The notes below the pieces were generated by a model that saw only the letters and a program-made list of their open reading frames with translations, ran no database searches and was not told where the DNA came from. Made by a program: the position numbers and the translations under genes. This document shows positions 46,165 through 55,470 of a stretch of 64,000 nucleotides of DNA, one piece after another (within the stretch, counting starts at the first letter, position 1; each line of letters starts with the position of its first letter). Source of the stretch: Bacteroidota bacterium (GTDB lineage Bacteria > Bacteroidota > Bacteroidia > AKYH767-A > 2013-40CM-41-45). The stretch spans positions 248,001 to 312,000 of the forward strand of contig JADKIH010000003.1 of NCBI GenBank assembly GCA_016721305.1, in the 5' to 3' direction.

Positions 46165-47643
46165 CTACTCCCCATTCTCATCAAACACTACCCACTCTCC
46201 ATCCGGTAAACCAAGTCGGTAGTTACGGATCTCGTGCAGCTTTCCATTCTGCCAGTAAAATTTATGAGTGCCGGTTTCTTGTCCGTCTAAATACTCTCCT
46301 TCAAACGCCAGCTTTCCGTCGCGATAATATTGCTTCCACATTCCATCTTCCCTTCCTTCCACAAACTTTCCCTCCGCAACATATTCTCCGATTGAATACT
46401 TCCAGTCGCCTTCCTGCTTGCCGTCGACGTAAGTACCCTGCGACATAATCTCACCGTCGTCGTTATACTCTTTCATCTCACCGTTTTCTTTCCCGTCGGT
46501 ATATGTTTCCTCGCGACGAACATTGCCATCGGTGTAATACCATTTCCAAGCGCCTACGGGTTTTCCTTTTGAATAGGCTCCCGTCTGTTCTAGCGTGTCG
46601 TTTTCGTAACTGAACTTCCAGACGCCTTCACGTTTCCCATCGACATAATTTCCGATTGAGCGCAGTTGTCCTGTTTCATAAAACTCTTTCCACTCGCCCT
46701 GCTCTTTTCCGTAATTATCCATCTTTCCGATTCGCAATAATTTTCCTCGAGAAAAAACTTTTGCGCTATCGATATTTCCGTTTTCGTCAAAATGTCTGAA
46801 TGTTCCTTCGGGAAGTCCCTTTTTATACGTACCGACAATTTTTGTGGCTCCGCTAGGGTAGTAGTTTCTTTTCACTTCAAATTTTTCTTCCTCTTTTGCT
46901 AGTGACGGAATAAGAACCCCCATCTTATATTCTTCCTTTTTCACCACTCGTCCATCGAGTGAATATTCTTTAAAGAACCCGTCTTTCAAATCATCTTTAT
47001 AAGTTCCTTCGGTTTTCACCATGTCATTGTCGTAATACTCTCGATACAATCCCTGCTTCAAACCATTTTTATCGACACGATTAATTTTTTCTTCTTTCTG
47101 AAAATACCCTGTCTTAAAACGAGTAACCGTAATTAACGTACCATCGGCACGATACTCTTTCACTAATCCGTCTTCGACACCATTTTTATATGGAAGAACT
47201 TTTTGCAGTTTGCCTTCCGCCGTGTAAAGTTTTGTAATGCCGTGGCGGATGCTCATCGAATCCATTTCCTCCGCCTGTAATACTCCGTTGTCGTAATATG
47301 TTTTTTGTAATCCGTTTTTTAGTCCCTCTTTGTAATTGTATTCGGCAGTAACTATTCCGCTATCGTTATAAAACTTCCAAAGGCTGTCGAGTTTAAAAGC
47401 TGAGCGATTTCCTTCCGACTTTAATTTTCCGTCTTCGTAATAACTTTTCCAATAACCATCGGGTTTACCATTCTTCAAAGTTCCTTCGCTAGAGATGGCG
47501 CCGCTTGGATAATAAAATTTCTTATAGCCATCCGTCTCTGTTTTCTGAGCGTAACTATTCAGCCCGGATATCAAAAGCACGAACACAAATAAAATACTTT
47601 TCGAAAGAGAATTTTTACAAACCATATTGCTTCGATATTTCAA
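46165..47643 (-). CDS. MORN/YwqK-type repeat protein
   Basis: The protein has 492 residues. Start at 47643, or at 47625 (MVCKNSLSKS), which puts the signal sequence (ILFVFVLLISGLNSYAQ) nearer the N-terminus. About sixteen repeats of about 23 residues follow, with patterns such as DGYWKSYYEDGKLKSEG and VDGKREGVWKFSYEND. This is the MORN-variant repeat found in YwqK-family proteins. It is exported; function unknown. Its start overlaps the nadA 3' end by 11-29 bp, so it is co-transcribed with nadA. Confidence 0.85.
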   Translation of the reverse strand: MKYRSNMVCKNSLSKSILFVFVLLISGLNSYAQKTETDGYKKFYYPSGAISSEGTLKNGKPDGYWKSYYEDGKLKSEGNRSAFKLDSLWKFYNDSGIVTAEYNYKEGLKNGLQKTYYDNGVLQAEEMDSMSIRHGITKLYTAEGKLQKVLPYKNGVEDGLVKEYRADGTLITVTRFKTGYFQKEEKINRVDKNGLKQGLYREYYDNDMVKTEGTYKDDLKDGFFKEYSLDGRVVKKEEYKMGVLIPSLAKEEEKFEVKRNYYPSGATKIVGTYKKGLPEGTFRHFDENGNIDSAKVFSRGKLLRIGKMDNYGKEQGEWKEFYETGQLRSIGNYVDGKREGVWKFSYENDTLEQTGAYSKGKPVGAWKWYYTDGNVRREETYTDGKENGEMKEYNDDGEIMSQGTYVDGKQEGDWKYSIGEYVAEGKFVEGREDGMWKQYYRDGKLAFEGEYLDGQETGTHKFYWQNGKLHEIRNYRLGLPDGEWVVFDENGE

Positions 47644-48619
47644 GCATTCTTTTTATCGGCTTCAAAGCCTTTACTCGTATTTCTTCATTCATTACCAACT
47701 CCGGAAGTTCGTACTTCAAACAAAGATAAACTTTCTCCAAACTGTTTAACTTCATATGCGGACAATCGTTGCAGGCACAGGCATTATTCGGAGGAGCCGG
47801 AATAAATGTTTTCTCAGGCGACGATTTTATCATCTGATGCAAAATTCCTGTTTCCGTGGCGACGATAAATTCTGTATCCGCGCTTTTCATCGTGTAATTC
47901 AAAAGTCCCGTCGTTGATCCGATATAATCAGCAATTTTTAACAACGGTTCTTCACATTCCGGATGAGCAATCAATTTCGCATTTGGATGCGTGGCTTTTA
48001 AACGTGTAATTTTTTCGAGAGAGAAAATTTCGTGAACCATGCAGGCTCCGTTCCACAACACCATGTCTCTGCCTGTTTTCTCTGCGATGTAACGGCCTAA
48101 GTTCTTGTCCGGGGCAAAGATGATCTTCTGATCCTTCGGAAGGCTGTTAACGATCGCCATTGCGTTTGACGAGGTGCAGATGATATCACTCAGCGCCTTG
48201 ATTTCGGCTGAGCAGTTGATGTAGGAAATTACAATGTGATCGGGATGCTTCGATTTAAATTCTGCGAAGTCTTTCGGGTGACAAGAGTCTGCCAGTGAAC
48301 AACCTGCACGCAAATCGGGGAGAATTACTTTTTTGTCGGGGTTCAAAATTTTAGCCGTTTCCGCCATGAAATGAACACCGGCAAACAAAATCATGGAAGC
48401 TTTGGTCTTCTCGGCTTCCTGCGATAATCCCAAGCTGTCGCCGATGTAATCGGCCACGTCCTGAATGTCAGCGTCTTGGTAATAATGGGCAAGGATAATC
48501 GCATTTTTTTGTTTTTTCAATCGTGAAATCTCTGCAAATAAATCGATTGTTGGATCAACATCCAAATCCAGCCAGCCCAAACGATTTACTTTTTCGACTT
48601 GATCTTCCACACTAATCAT
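47615..48619 (-). CDS. nadA: Quinolinate synthase NadA
   Basis: The protein has 334 residues. NAIILAHYYQDADIQDVADYIGDSLGLS is the conserved NadA opening. The three Fe4-S4 cysteines are likely in DLRAGCSLAD, LWNGACMVHE and ACNDCPHMKLN. It condenses iminoaspartate with dihydroxyacetone phosphate to quinolinate in NAD synthesis. nadB and nadC are not nearby. Length is normal for the family. Confidence 0.95.
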   Translation of the reverse strand: MISVEDQVEKVNRLGWLDLDVDPTIDLFAEISRLKKQKNAIILAHYYQDADIQDVADYIGDSLGLSQEAEKTKASMILFAGVHFMAETAKILNPDKKVILPDLRAGCSLADSCHPKDFAEFKSKHPDHIVISYINCSAEIKALSDIICTSSNAMAIVNSLPKDQKIIFAPDKNLGRYIAEKTGRDMVLWNGACMVHEIFSLEKITRLKATHPNAKLIAHPECEEPLLKIADYIGSTTGLLNYTMKSADTEFIVATETGILHQMIKSSPEKTFIPAPPNNACACNDCPHMKLNSLEKVYLCLKYELPELVMNEEIRVKALKPIKRMLEISKQYGL

Positions 48620-49312
48620 AATATAATATTTTTTTATTAATTAATAAATCTACTACTACTATTAGCCTGTTCATACTGTTGGTAAGTCGATGCCGATTAA
48701 TTTGACTTCTGAGTTACACACGAAAGAGGCGGAGTAATGAACAGCAACTATTTTTACAATGAACTGGTTTCTAATTTTATCGTTACGTTATTAACAAGCT
48801 GTTCGTTTTCCTTGAGTTCATATTTTTTTTTAGTGCCTCAGTTCATAACAGCTTCAATTCTGTCAGCAACTATTTAGGTCGCGGTCACATCTTTTACTTG
48901 ACTTCTGTCTTTCTTTTCGTAAGGAGATTAACCAATGAACAAAGCAAGAAAATCTTCTCACCGGTTTACCACAAGTTAAGAACCGTTTTTCCTTTAGTTC
49001 ACAAAATTACTGTTAATAAATTGTTTTGCACTCTCTTTATTATCAGCTCAATATTTATGACAAATGTACGACTGTTGAAAACACAATTGATGATTCTTTG
49101 ATCGAAATCTGAGTCTGCAGGTGATGAACGACTCAACCTATCCCAAAGCCAAATCTTCCGTATTTTGAATTCAGGGGGATATCTGTACTTTTGTTAGCAG
49201 TGTTCCAAAGTCAATCCTGCAGACTTATGTTCTGAAAAAGAAAGCATTGTCCACGGCGATCATGATTCCGGATTAAACACACTTCAGTTCTGACTATATA
49301 ATAAGGTATAAT
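48620..49312. other. Intergenic region between nadA and rpiB
   Basis: About 690 bp, AT-rich. It holds the nadA promoter side and the rpiB promoter (49164-49193). CAGCAACTATTT occurs twice (near 48742 and 48868). A 67-codon frame at 48898-49101 has no family features, and I do not call it. Confidence 0.5.
49164..49193 (+). promoter_or_regulatory. Bacteroidota promoter of rpiB
   Basis: TTTG at 49164-49167, 18 bp, then TACTTTTG at 49186-49193, a good match to the TTTG-N19-TAnnTTTG consensus. It leaves a leader of about 110 nt before the ATG. Confidence 0.65.
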
Positions 49313-49753
49313 ATGAAAAAGCTCCGCATTGCCCTTGGTTGCGATCACGCCGGATACTCTTATAAAGAGATAATCCACGAAATGTTAACAAAAGAAGGCT
49401 TCGAGGTAAAAGATTTCGGGACTTTTTCGGAACAATCGGTTGATTACCCGGACTTTGTTCACCCTTTAGCAACGAGCATAGAAAACGGAGAAAACGACTT
49501 AGGATTCCTGTTTTGTGGTTCGGCTAACGGTGTGGCAATTACTGCAAATAAACACCAACAAATCCGTGCCGCAATTGCATGGAAAAATGAAATAGCCGCC
49601 CTGGCCCGTCAGCACAATAATGCGAATGTTTTATGCCTGCCCGCGCGCTTTATTTCCGTCGATGAAGCAAAGCAATTTGCAAATACATTCATTTCCACAG
49701 CATTTGAAGGCGGTCGTCATCAAAATCGTGTCGACAAAATTGCCGTTTGCTGA
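49313..49753 (+). CDS. rpiB: Ribose-5-phosphate isomerase B
   Basis: The protein has 146 residues. RIALGCDHAGYSYKE and DYPDFVHPLA are characteristic; FCGSANGVAITANKH contains the catalytic Cys, and RQHNNANVLCLPAR the conserved HNNANV region. The loop after the Cys normally reads CGSGNG in Bacteroidota; here Gly is Ala. It interconverts ribose-5-P and ribulose-5-P. The peptidase gene starts 2 bp after its stop. Confidence 0.93.
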   Translation: MKKLRIALGCDHAGYSYKEIIHEMLTKEGFEVKDFGTFSEQSVDYPDFVHPLATSIENGENDLGFLFCGSANGVAITANKHQQIRAAIAWKNEIAALARQHNNANVLCLPARFISVDEAKQFANTFISTAFEGGRHQNRVDKIAVC

Positions 49754-49755
49754 TT

Positions 49756-51279
49756 ATGAGATTTCGTCTCCTGTTTTTACTTTTTTTCTCGTTCCGCGCC
49801 GTTGCTCAGAATGCCGATATCGACTTGCACTATGCTAACGAAATCAACACCGACACTCTGCAAAAGACGCTTTTGGTTTTAGCTTCCGATTCTTTGCAGG
49901 GTCGCGAATCGGGCCGAACCGGCCAAAAGTTAGCTGCCGCGTACCTGAAATCTGTCTATGAATCACGGGGAATTCCAACATTTCAACAAAACCATCCTCT
50001 GAACCGGAAAACGAATACAGCGTTCAGCATGATTATCAATGACCAGTATTTTATTTACTACGAAGACTATTATTATTACTCCGCGCTTCCTGATACGGTT
50101 TTGAATTTAAATGAAATTGTTTTCTCCGGATTTGGAATTCAAAGTTCAGATTACAACGACTTTAACTATACCGACTTAGAGGGAAAATCGCTATTGGTTT
50201 CATTCACAAAACCCGAATGGAAAAAGAAAAAATCCAAGAGCTTTTCAGCCCCGACTCAGCAGAAAGATTTGCTCACATATATAAAGAGTGTGGCCGGACA
50301 AAAGCCGGGCTTTTTATTTATTGCCGTTAAAGATCTTTATCAAACATCTTTAACCGTGCAGGGAAGTTTTGAATTGCAAAAATATCTTCAATCGCCACCA
50401 TGCCCGATCGTTTTTATAAACGAAAAAGCAGCGCAACGATTTTTCGGGGACGACGACAAGCCTGTTTTTACCGACCTCTTAACGCGAATAGAAAAGAAGT
50501 GTAAACCCAAAACACAAGCCATTGCAAGCAGGGTAACGATCGGACTTAAGTACGACACAAAATACCTTTTGGGCGATAATATTATGGCCAAAATAGAAGG
50601 CTCTGACCCCAACGCACCGGCAATTTTTATTTCTGCACACTATGACCATCTCGGAAAAAGAGACACCCTTATTTTTCACGGTGCCGATGATAATGCCAGC
50701 GGAACCTCCGCCGTTTTGGAAATGGCGCGCGTCTTTAAAAAAGCCAAAGACGAAGGCCACGCTCCTCTAAGAACATTGATTTTTCTGGATGTCAGCGGTG
50801 AAGAAAAAGGATTACTCGGCTCTTCGTTCTACGTGAAACATCCGATGTGGCCACTCGAAAAAACCATGGTCGACTTGAACATCGACATGATTGGCCGCAT
50901 CGACGAAAAATACGACAGCCTGAAAAACGGAAACTATGTTTACGTCATCGGCTCTGATAAACTCAGTAAAGACTTGTACAATATCGTCGACAGCGCCAAC
51001 CTCCGCGGCGACCAATTAATTCTCGACTACAAGTACGATTCCCCCGACGATCCGAATCGTTTTTACCAGCGAAGCGACCACTATAATTTTGCGAAGAACA
51101 ACATCCCCGTTGCATTCTTCTTCAACGGCACTCACGAAGACTACCACCAACCCACCGACACTGCCGACAAAATTCATTTCGATCTAATTCAAAAACGAAC
51201 CCGCCTCGTTTTCCTTACCGCGTGGCATTTAGCCAATCGTCCCCGGCCGATAAGGTTGGATTCGGTTGGGGTGCGGTAG
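49756..51279 (+). CDS. Secreted M28-family zinc aminopeptidase
   Basis: The protein has 507 residues. Signal peptide 1-18 (ending VAQ). Zinc ligands of the M28 fold are visible: ISAHYDHLG (His), GADDNASGTSA (Asp), SGEEKGLLGS (Glu, Glu), LNIDMIGR (Asp) and THEDYHQPTDT (His). The N-terminal part (about 90-250) may be a PA-like insert. It would trim peptides in the periplasm or outside. No sorting domain is visible. It is coupled to rpiB. Confidence 0.9.
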   Translation: MRFRLLFLLFFSFRAVAQNADIDLHYANEINTDTLQKTLLVLASDSLQGRESGRTGQKLAAAYLKSVYESRGIPTFQQNHPLNRKTNTAFSMIINDQYFIYYEDYYYYSALPDTVLNLNEIVFSGFGIQSSDYNDFNYTDLEGKSLLVSFTKPEWKKKKSKSFSAPTQQKDLLTYIKSVAGQKPGFLFIAVKDLYQTSLTVQGSFELQKYLQSPPCPIVFINEKAAQRFFGDDDKPVFTDLLTRIEKKCKPKTQAIASRVTIGLKYDTKYLLGDNIMAKIEGSDPNAPAIFISAHYDHLGKRDTLIFHGADDNASGTSAVLEMARVFKKAKDEGHAPLRTLIFLDVSGEEKGLLGSSFYVKHPMWPLEKTMVDLNIDMIGRIDEKYDSLKNGNYVYVIGSDKLSKDLYNIVDSANLRGDQLILDYKYDSPDDPNRFYQRSDHYNFAKNNIPVAFFFNGTHEDYHQPTDTADKIHFDLIQKRTRLVFLTAWHLANRPRPIRLDSVGVR

Positions 51280-51301
51280 GTGTGGTGTGGCTGTACTTCC
51301 T

Positions 51302-51395
51302 CTGCTCCTCTCCCTGCCCCTTCCCCTGCTCCTCTCCCTGCTCCTCTCCCTGCTCCTTCCTCTGCTCCTCTCCCTGCTCCTTTCCCCGCTCCTCA
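51302..51395. repeat. 12-bp tandem repeat CTGCTCCTCTCC
   Basis: Five to seven copies with minor changes make a pure pyrimidine tract on the plus strand, directly after the peptidase stop codon. Confidence 0.85.
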
Positions 51396-51474
51396 CAAAA
51401 GAGCAACGTTCGAATATCATGCACAGAAACAGTATCAAGGAGAGGAGCAGAGGAAGGAGCAGGAAGAGGAGCAG
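51338..51474. repeat. 36-bp inverted repeat of polypyrimidine and polypurine arms
   Basis: Left arm 51338-51373 lies inside the 12-bp tandem tract. Right arm 51439-51474 is its reverse complement at 35 of 36 positions. A 65-nt loop separates them. Confidence 0.85.
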
Positions 51475-51556
51475 TTTTATTCGCAACCCGCAGCCCTGTT
51501 AATAACCCCGCTCCCGTTCCCTCCCCACTTCCCCCCGAAACCCCTATTTTTGATAC

Positions 51557-52057
51557 GTGAAAAAGCTAATTCCCGCACTACTTCTTCTGCTCACCTTCTC
51601 CGCAAAGGGGCAATCGTTTTACTCGGAAGAATCATTCCGCCAGTACTTCACAACACACATCGACAGCCTCGATCAGATCGAGGGAATCTGGCAGGTTTCG
51701 ACAACACAGGAGTTTTATCGGTACGATACGTTGTATGATGTACAGAAATTTCCAAAGGCAGCCCGCGTTGCTATCATTCGGAAAGAGGGAAAGTACGAGT
51801 CGTATAATCTTACCGGTGAGTCGTACGACGTTGAGTTTACCGTTACCGATGTGCGCGGAGTTTATCTCTACAGAAATTATTTTCCGGAAACAAAATCGTA
51901 TTCAAAAACCAGTGCCGTTATCAGTAAGAAAGGCGAGATGGAGTACACCTACACCTTCCCCGACAAGTACCTCCGCATCCGATTTGGAGACACTTACGAA
52001 GAAGGAACACGTGTAGTGAACATCCTGAAGTGGACGAAGATTTTTCCCGAAAAATAA
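51557..52057 (+). CDS. Small secreted protein, unknown function
   Basis: The protein has 166 residues from a GTG start at 51557. Signal peptide 1-19 (MKKLIPALLLLLTFSAKGQ). The mature part is beta-rich with many Tyr (IEGIWQVSTTQEFYRYDTLYD, then YLYRNYFPETKSYS). IEGIWQVS recalls lipocalin-like openings but I cannot confirm. It ends 3 bp before the subtilase gene, so they are co-transcribed. Confidence 0.7.
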   Translation: MKKLIPALLLLLTFSAKGQSFYSEESFRQYFTTHIDSLDQIEGIWQVSTTQEFYRYDTLYDVQKFPKAARVAIIRKEGKYESYNLTGESYDVEFTVTDVRGVYLYRNYFPETKSYSKTSAVISKKGEMEYTYTFPDKYLRIRFGDTYEEGTRVVNILKWTKIFPEK

Positions 52058-52060
52058 TTC

Positions 52061-52711
52061 ATGCGCAAGAGGCACCATCGGCTTTTTTTATTTTGTCTTA
52101 TACTGGTTTCTTCTTTTTGCAAGGCCGCCGATAAGTATTGGGTAAGCTTTGCAAACAAGGAAGGAAGCACATTCGACCCGCTCACATATTTTGATCCGCA
52201 TACAATCGAAAGGAGAATAGCCCAAGGAATTCCACTCTCCGACAGTCTCGATTTTCCGGTTTCCCCGGCCCACCTGGCAGCCATTGAAGAGCTTTCCGAC
52301 TCACTTGGATATTCCAGTCGTTGGTTAAATGGAGTGGCCGTATTTACCAATGAGTTAGGAGCGCAAAAAATTTCTCGCCTTCCCTTTGTGTCGAAGATTG
52401 TTCCGATGCAAAACACCGGAGTTGTTACCGACATTTCCGACATAGACCATTCGCCATCACCGGCCCAGCTCCGAAAAATTCTCGCATATCAAACCGACCG
52501 ACTGGGCATCGACGTTTTTAGAAAAGCCAATATCGACGGAAGAGGGGTGCGAATTGCATTATTTGACGCCGGCTTTCCGGGTGTCGACAAGCTTCCCGCA
52601 TTCGAGAAGTTGAGATCTGAAAAAGGATCTGCAAGACATATGATTTTCTCAGAAAAAAAGAAAATGTATTTCACGGCCACTGGCACGGAACAGCAACGCT
52701 TTCATGCGTAA
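52061..52711 (+). CDS. Subtilisin-like serine protease, N-terminal part (frameshifted)
   Basis: Signal peptide 1-22, then a propeptide-like region, then GRGVRIALFDAGFPGVD with the catalytic Asp. The frame leaves the family after the run of seven A ending near 52657. Adding one A gives KKENVFHGHWHGTATLS, restoring the catalytic His (HWHGTA) and joining the frame that runs to 53682. The restored protein has about 540 residues. Confidence 0.85.
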   Translation: MRKRHHRLFLFCLILVSSFCKAADKYWVSFANKEGSTFDPLTYFDPHTIERRIAQGIPLSDSLDFPVSPAHLAAIEELSDSLGYSSRWLNGVAVFTNELGAQKISRLPFVSKIVPMQNTGVVTDISDIDHSPSPAQLRKILAYQTDRLGIDVFRKANIDGRGVRIALFDAGFPGVDKLPAFEKLRSEKGSARHMIFSEKKKMYFTATGTEQQRFHA

Positions 52712-52734
52712 CCGGAATCTTTGAAGGACGGCCA

Positions 52735-53682
52735 ATGGGTTTTGCTACCGGTGCAGAAATTTTGCTGGCTCGCACCGAATGTGCAATTAAAAATGGAAGA
52801 TCAGAGGAAGATAGTTGGGTCGCCGCCGCCGAATGGGCCGACAAAAACGGAGCCGACATTATCAGCAGCTCGCTTGGATATACAACCGATTACTATTTCA
52901 ACACAGAAATGAATGGTCGCGTGAGTCGTGTTTCAATTGCCGCAACTGTTGCCGCAAAAAAGGGAATACTGGTGATTAATTCAGCCGGCAACGACGGACT
53001 TGACAGATGGGAAACCGTAGGTGCTCCGGCCGATGCCGACAGTGTTCTCAGTGTTGGTGGTACAGATCCATACACCGATTATCATATCAACTTTAGTTCT
53101 TACGGCCCAACTGCCGATGGCCGTCTCAAGCCGAATGTTTGTGCTCCTGCTCGATGTGCGGTTGCAAAAGGCTCAGGCCTCGCTGAGAAGTTTGGCACCT
53201 CTTTTTCGGCACCACTGGTTGCCGGTTTTGCAGCATGTGTTTGGCAGATGCATCGACACCTGACCAATATGGAGGTGTTCTGTAAAATTGAAGAGTCCTC
53301 CAGTCTTTATCCGTATTTCGATTATGCCCACGGCTTCGGAATTCCACAGGCACAATATTTTTTCAGAAACACAGAAGAGGAAAAAGAGCCCACTTTTGAT
53401 TTCACCGTTGTTAATCACGAAATCAAGGCAACTCTCCGGGAAAAATACACACACTTTGGTGACGAGAAAATGCTTGGCTACGATTCTCCGCGCAACATTT
53501 TTTTAAAAGTCGAAAATCGTGAGGGGAAAATAGAGAACTATAAAGTGATGTTGGCTACAGAAAAAGAAATCTTCGACGCATATTATACCGACTATTCACC
53601 CGGTGATATGATTACGATTCACTTCGAAGGCTACACGAACTCCATAACAATTCCGGAATCAGCGAATGAGGAAATTAAATAA
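52735..53682 (+). CDS. Subtilisin-like serine protease, C-terminal part (frameshifted)
   Basis: The frame is open upstream to about 52658, where it encodes the catalytic His segment; the ATG at 52735 is internal. It contains ADIISSSLGYTTDYY, the oxyanion Asn in INSAGNDG, and the catalytic Ser in FGTSFSAPLVAGFAA. A C-terminal beta domain (about 230-315 of this piece) has no T9SS sorting motif that I recognise. With the upstream piece it is an S8 family peptidase exported to the periplasm or beyond. Confidence 0.85.
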   Translation: MGFATGAEILLARTECAIKNGRSEEDSWVAAAEWADKNGADIISSSLGYTTDYYFNTEMNGRVSRVSIAATVAAKKGILVINSAGNDGLDRWETVGAPADADSVLSVGGTDPYTDYHINFSSYGPTADGRLKPNVCAPARCAVAKGSGLAEKFGTSFSAPLVAGFAACVWQMHRHLTNMEVFCKIEESSSLYPYFDYAHGFGIPQAQYFFRNTEEEKEPTFDFTVVNHEIKATLREKYTHFGDEKMLGYDSPRNIFLKVENREGKIENYKVMLATEKEIFDAYYTDYSPGDMITIHFEGYTNSITIPESANEEIK

Positions 53683-53692
53683 ATCAACGACG

Positions 53693-54382
53693 ATGAAACG
53701 CTGTGTAATTCTTTTCACACTTCTTTTTTCGCTGCACTTTGCGAAGGCACAAACCATTGTTCTGCAGAAAGAGAACACCACTCGGGGCAAAGAGAACTTT
53801 GGCCCGAATCTGAAAAACTATACGCAGTTTTATTTTACAATTGGCATGCTTGCTTCTCCCGACTTTGCGGGAGCTAGAGTAAAGCATGGCGGTTCGCTGG
53901 AATTGGGATTTGGTTTACGACAGAAATACAAAGTAGGCTCTGTGTATTCGTGGGGTTGGTTAATTGCATACGAATATCAAGACTATGAGCTAAAGCAGGA
54001 AGACGGCAAACTATTGCCATCGGCGCAAACTTTTGATGAGCAACGCATCGATATTAGTTACGGTTATCTCGGCCTTTTTAACCGCTTCAATTTTGACCCT
54101 TCGCGCGGAAACACACTTGGAAAGTTTTTTGAATTTGGCGTGCGAGGAAAATATGCGCTTTCTGCCAGCGAAATTCAAAAATATAAAGTCGCCACGGGAA
54201 ACGCTCAAACAGAAATTTCCGGATTAAAATATTTCAGAGACTGGCAGGCCGATGTATATGCACAATTGGGTCGAGGCCATTTTTCGATCTGGGGTGCCTG
54301 GAGGTTAACGGAGTTGTTGCACTCATCCTACAATTATCCTAAATTGCCTTACCTAACCGTCGGCATTGAGCTGGGTTTTTAA
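53693..54382 (+). CDS. Outer-membrane beta-barrel-like protein
   Basis: From the ATG at 53693 (MKRCVILFTLLFSLHFAKAQ) the protein has 229 residues with a clear signal peptide; an ATG at 53666 is upstream of it in frame. The mature part alternates amphipathic strands (YFTIGMLASPDFAG, SLELGFGLRQKYK, FFEFGVRGKYALS) and ends YLTVGIELGF, a typical barrel C-terminal strand. It starts 10 bp after the subtilase stop. Function unknown. Confidence 0.75.
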   Translation: MKRCVILFTLLFSLHFAKAQTIVLQKENTTRGKENFGPNLKNYTQFYFTIGMLASPDFAGARVKHGGSLELGFGLRQKYKVGSVYSWGWLIAYEYQDYELKQEDGKLLPSAQTFDEQRIDISYGYLGLFNRFNFDPSRGNTLGKFFEFGVRGKYALSASEIQKYKVATGNAQTEISGLKYFRDWQADVYAQLGRGHFSIWGAWRLTELLHSSYNYPKLPYLTVGIELGF

Positions 54383-54390
54383 TCTTCCTC

Positions 54391-54900
54391 ATGAAAAGCA
54401 GAACTCTTTTAGTCCTCATTCTTTGCCTCTGTACGCAAGCCATTGCTCAGTCGGGAAAGGATAAAGTAAACACCCTGTCCATCAAAGGCGAAACAATTAA
54501 AGAGGGCGCGACGGTAGAGTTGGTCTGTGCATCGGAGGAGTGTTGGACAAAAAGCGATAAACCGTCGTATACGTCATTTAAACTAAGCGGAAAGTTTAAC
54601 GACCGCAATGTGCTTATTAGCGTGGAAGTTCCGGTAACCAAGGGTAGTTTCAAAGTGCGAACCGATAAAGACGGCGATTTGCAGGATCACGAAAGCCTGA
54701 CCGTTGAGATTTTTGGAAGCAACCCGGCTGTCGACAAGGAATCATACGAAGTTCAGGACGAGGCCGACGAAGGCGTTGTCAGCATTTTGCATAACGACGA
54801 AAAGATGCTCGAAGGAACGATCAGCGTAAAGTATTTTGACAGCGCGACAGCGGTTAAGCGTCTTTCGGCCTCCTGTCATTTTTTACTTCGAAAAAATTAG
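54391..54900 (+). CDS. Small secreted protein, unknown function
   Basis: The protein has 169 residues. Signal peptide 1-19 (ending AIAQ). The mature part is beta-rich and acidic (GATVELVCASEECW, VPVTKGSFKVRTDKDGDL). Two Cys lie close together (VCASEEC). It starts 8 bp after the barrel gene, the last gene in this run. Family not recognised. Confidence 0.65.
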   Translation: MKSRTLLVLILCLCTQAIAQSGKDKVNTLSIKGETIKEGATVELVCASEECWTKSDKPSYTSFKLSGKFNDRNVLISVEVPVTKGSFKVRTDKDGDLQDHESLTVEIFGSNPAVDKESYEVQDEADEGVVSILHNDEKMLEGTISVKYFDSATAVKRLSASCHFLLRKN

Positions 54901-54974
54901 TCGGCCACCGACTATCAGGGTTATTAACATAGCCCGTTCATAACACCTTTTCAGACTAAACATACTGCGAAACC

Positions 54975-55001
54975 TTGAAGGTCGTAATTAGGTTAAATTT
55001 G
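54975..55001 (+). promoter_or_regulatory. Possible promoter of the 81-residue protein gene
   Basis: TTG at 54975-54977, 16 bp, then TAAATTTG at 54994-55001, an exact TAnnTTTG; the spacing is short. Confidence 0.4.
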
Positions 55002-55026
55002 TTGTAACCCAAAAACCACAAAACGT

Positions 55027-55272
55027 ATGTCGCTGTCTAAAGAACAGAAGAAAGACCTTGAACACTTAGGGGAGTATTTCCGCAAGCTGGAAAAGATTTC
55101 TATCGAGAATAACATTGATCTCGACGTATTTATGACTGAATACAATAGCGAAGGCGTCGAAGTTTATGCTACCGAAAAAGTAAGCCTTGGCGATAAGGCG
55201 GTGAAGCGTAAAAACATCTTCGAAAAAGCCGATAAAGAAAAGACAACAAAAAGCTCGGCGAAAAATCACTAA
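55027..55272 (+). CDS. Small charged protein, unknown function
   Basis: The protein has 81 residues, no signal or membrane segments. KDLEHLGEYFRKLEKISIEN is helical; the C-terminus is Lys-rich (FEKADKEKTTKSSAKNH). It is monocistronic, with a promoter-like site upstream and a strong terminator 15 bp after the stop, which supports it as a real gene. Confidence 0.65.
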   Translation: MSLSKEQKKDLEHLGEYFRKLEKISIENNIDLDVFMTEYNSEGVEVYATEKVSLGDKAVKRKNIFEKADKEKTTKSSAKNH

Positions 55273-55286
55273 GCAGCCTTCGGCTA

Positions 55287-55309
55287 CCCCGGCCTGCCGG
55301 GGTTTTTTT
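55287..55309 (+). terminator. Intrinsic terminator of the 81-residue protein gene
   Basis: CCCCGGC and GCCGGGG with a 2-nt loop, then seven T. It isolates the nuoLMN genes from upstream transcription. Confidence 0.9.
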
Positions 55310-55354
55310 ATGCTAATCCTTAGATGAATTATGATCTTTCATGTGTGAGTCCGA

Positions 55355-55384
55355 TTGTTCATATCAGGAGAAAGTATATTTTTG
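55355..55384 (+). promoter_or_regulatory. Bacteroidota promoter of nuoLMN
   Basis: TTG at 55355-55357, 19 bp, then TATTTTTG at 55377-55384, both matching the consensus. Confidence 0.7.
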
Positions 55385-55470
55385 TCCACTTATAGTTTGC
55401 CTGCTAAAGGCTTTAAACCAGTCATTCGTCGGAATAATTCCGGCGCTGCACTAAAAGATAACAGAAACGC

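Noticed and set aside
48898..49101. 67-codon frame between nadA and rpiB
   Set aside because: AT-rich, no family motif, no promoter or terminator match; probably chance.
51222..51738. Plus-strand frames rich in Pro, Ser, Leu and Arg across the polypyrimidine tract
   Set aside because: Produced by the simple repeat itself; no start context or family match.
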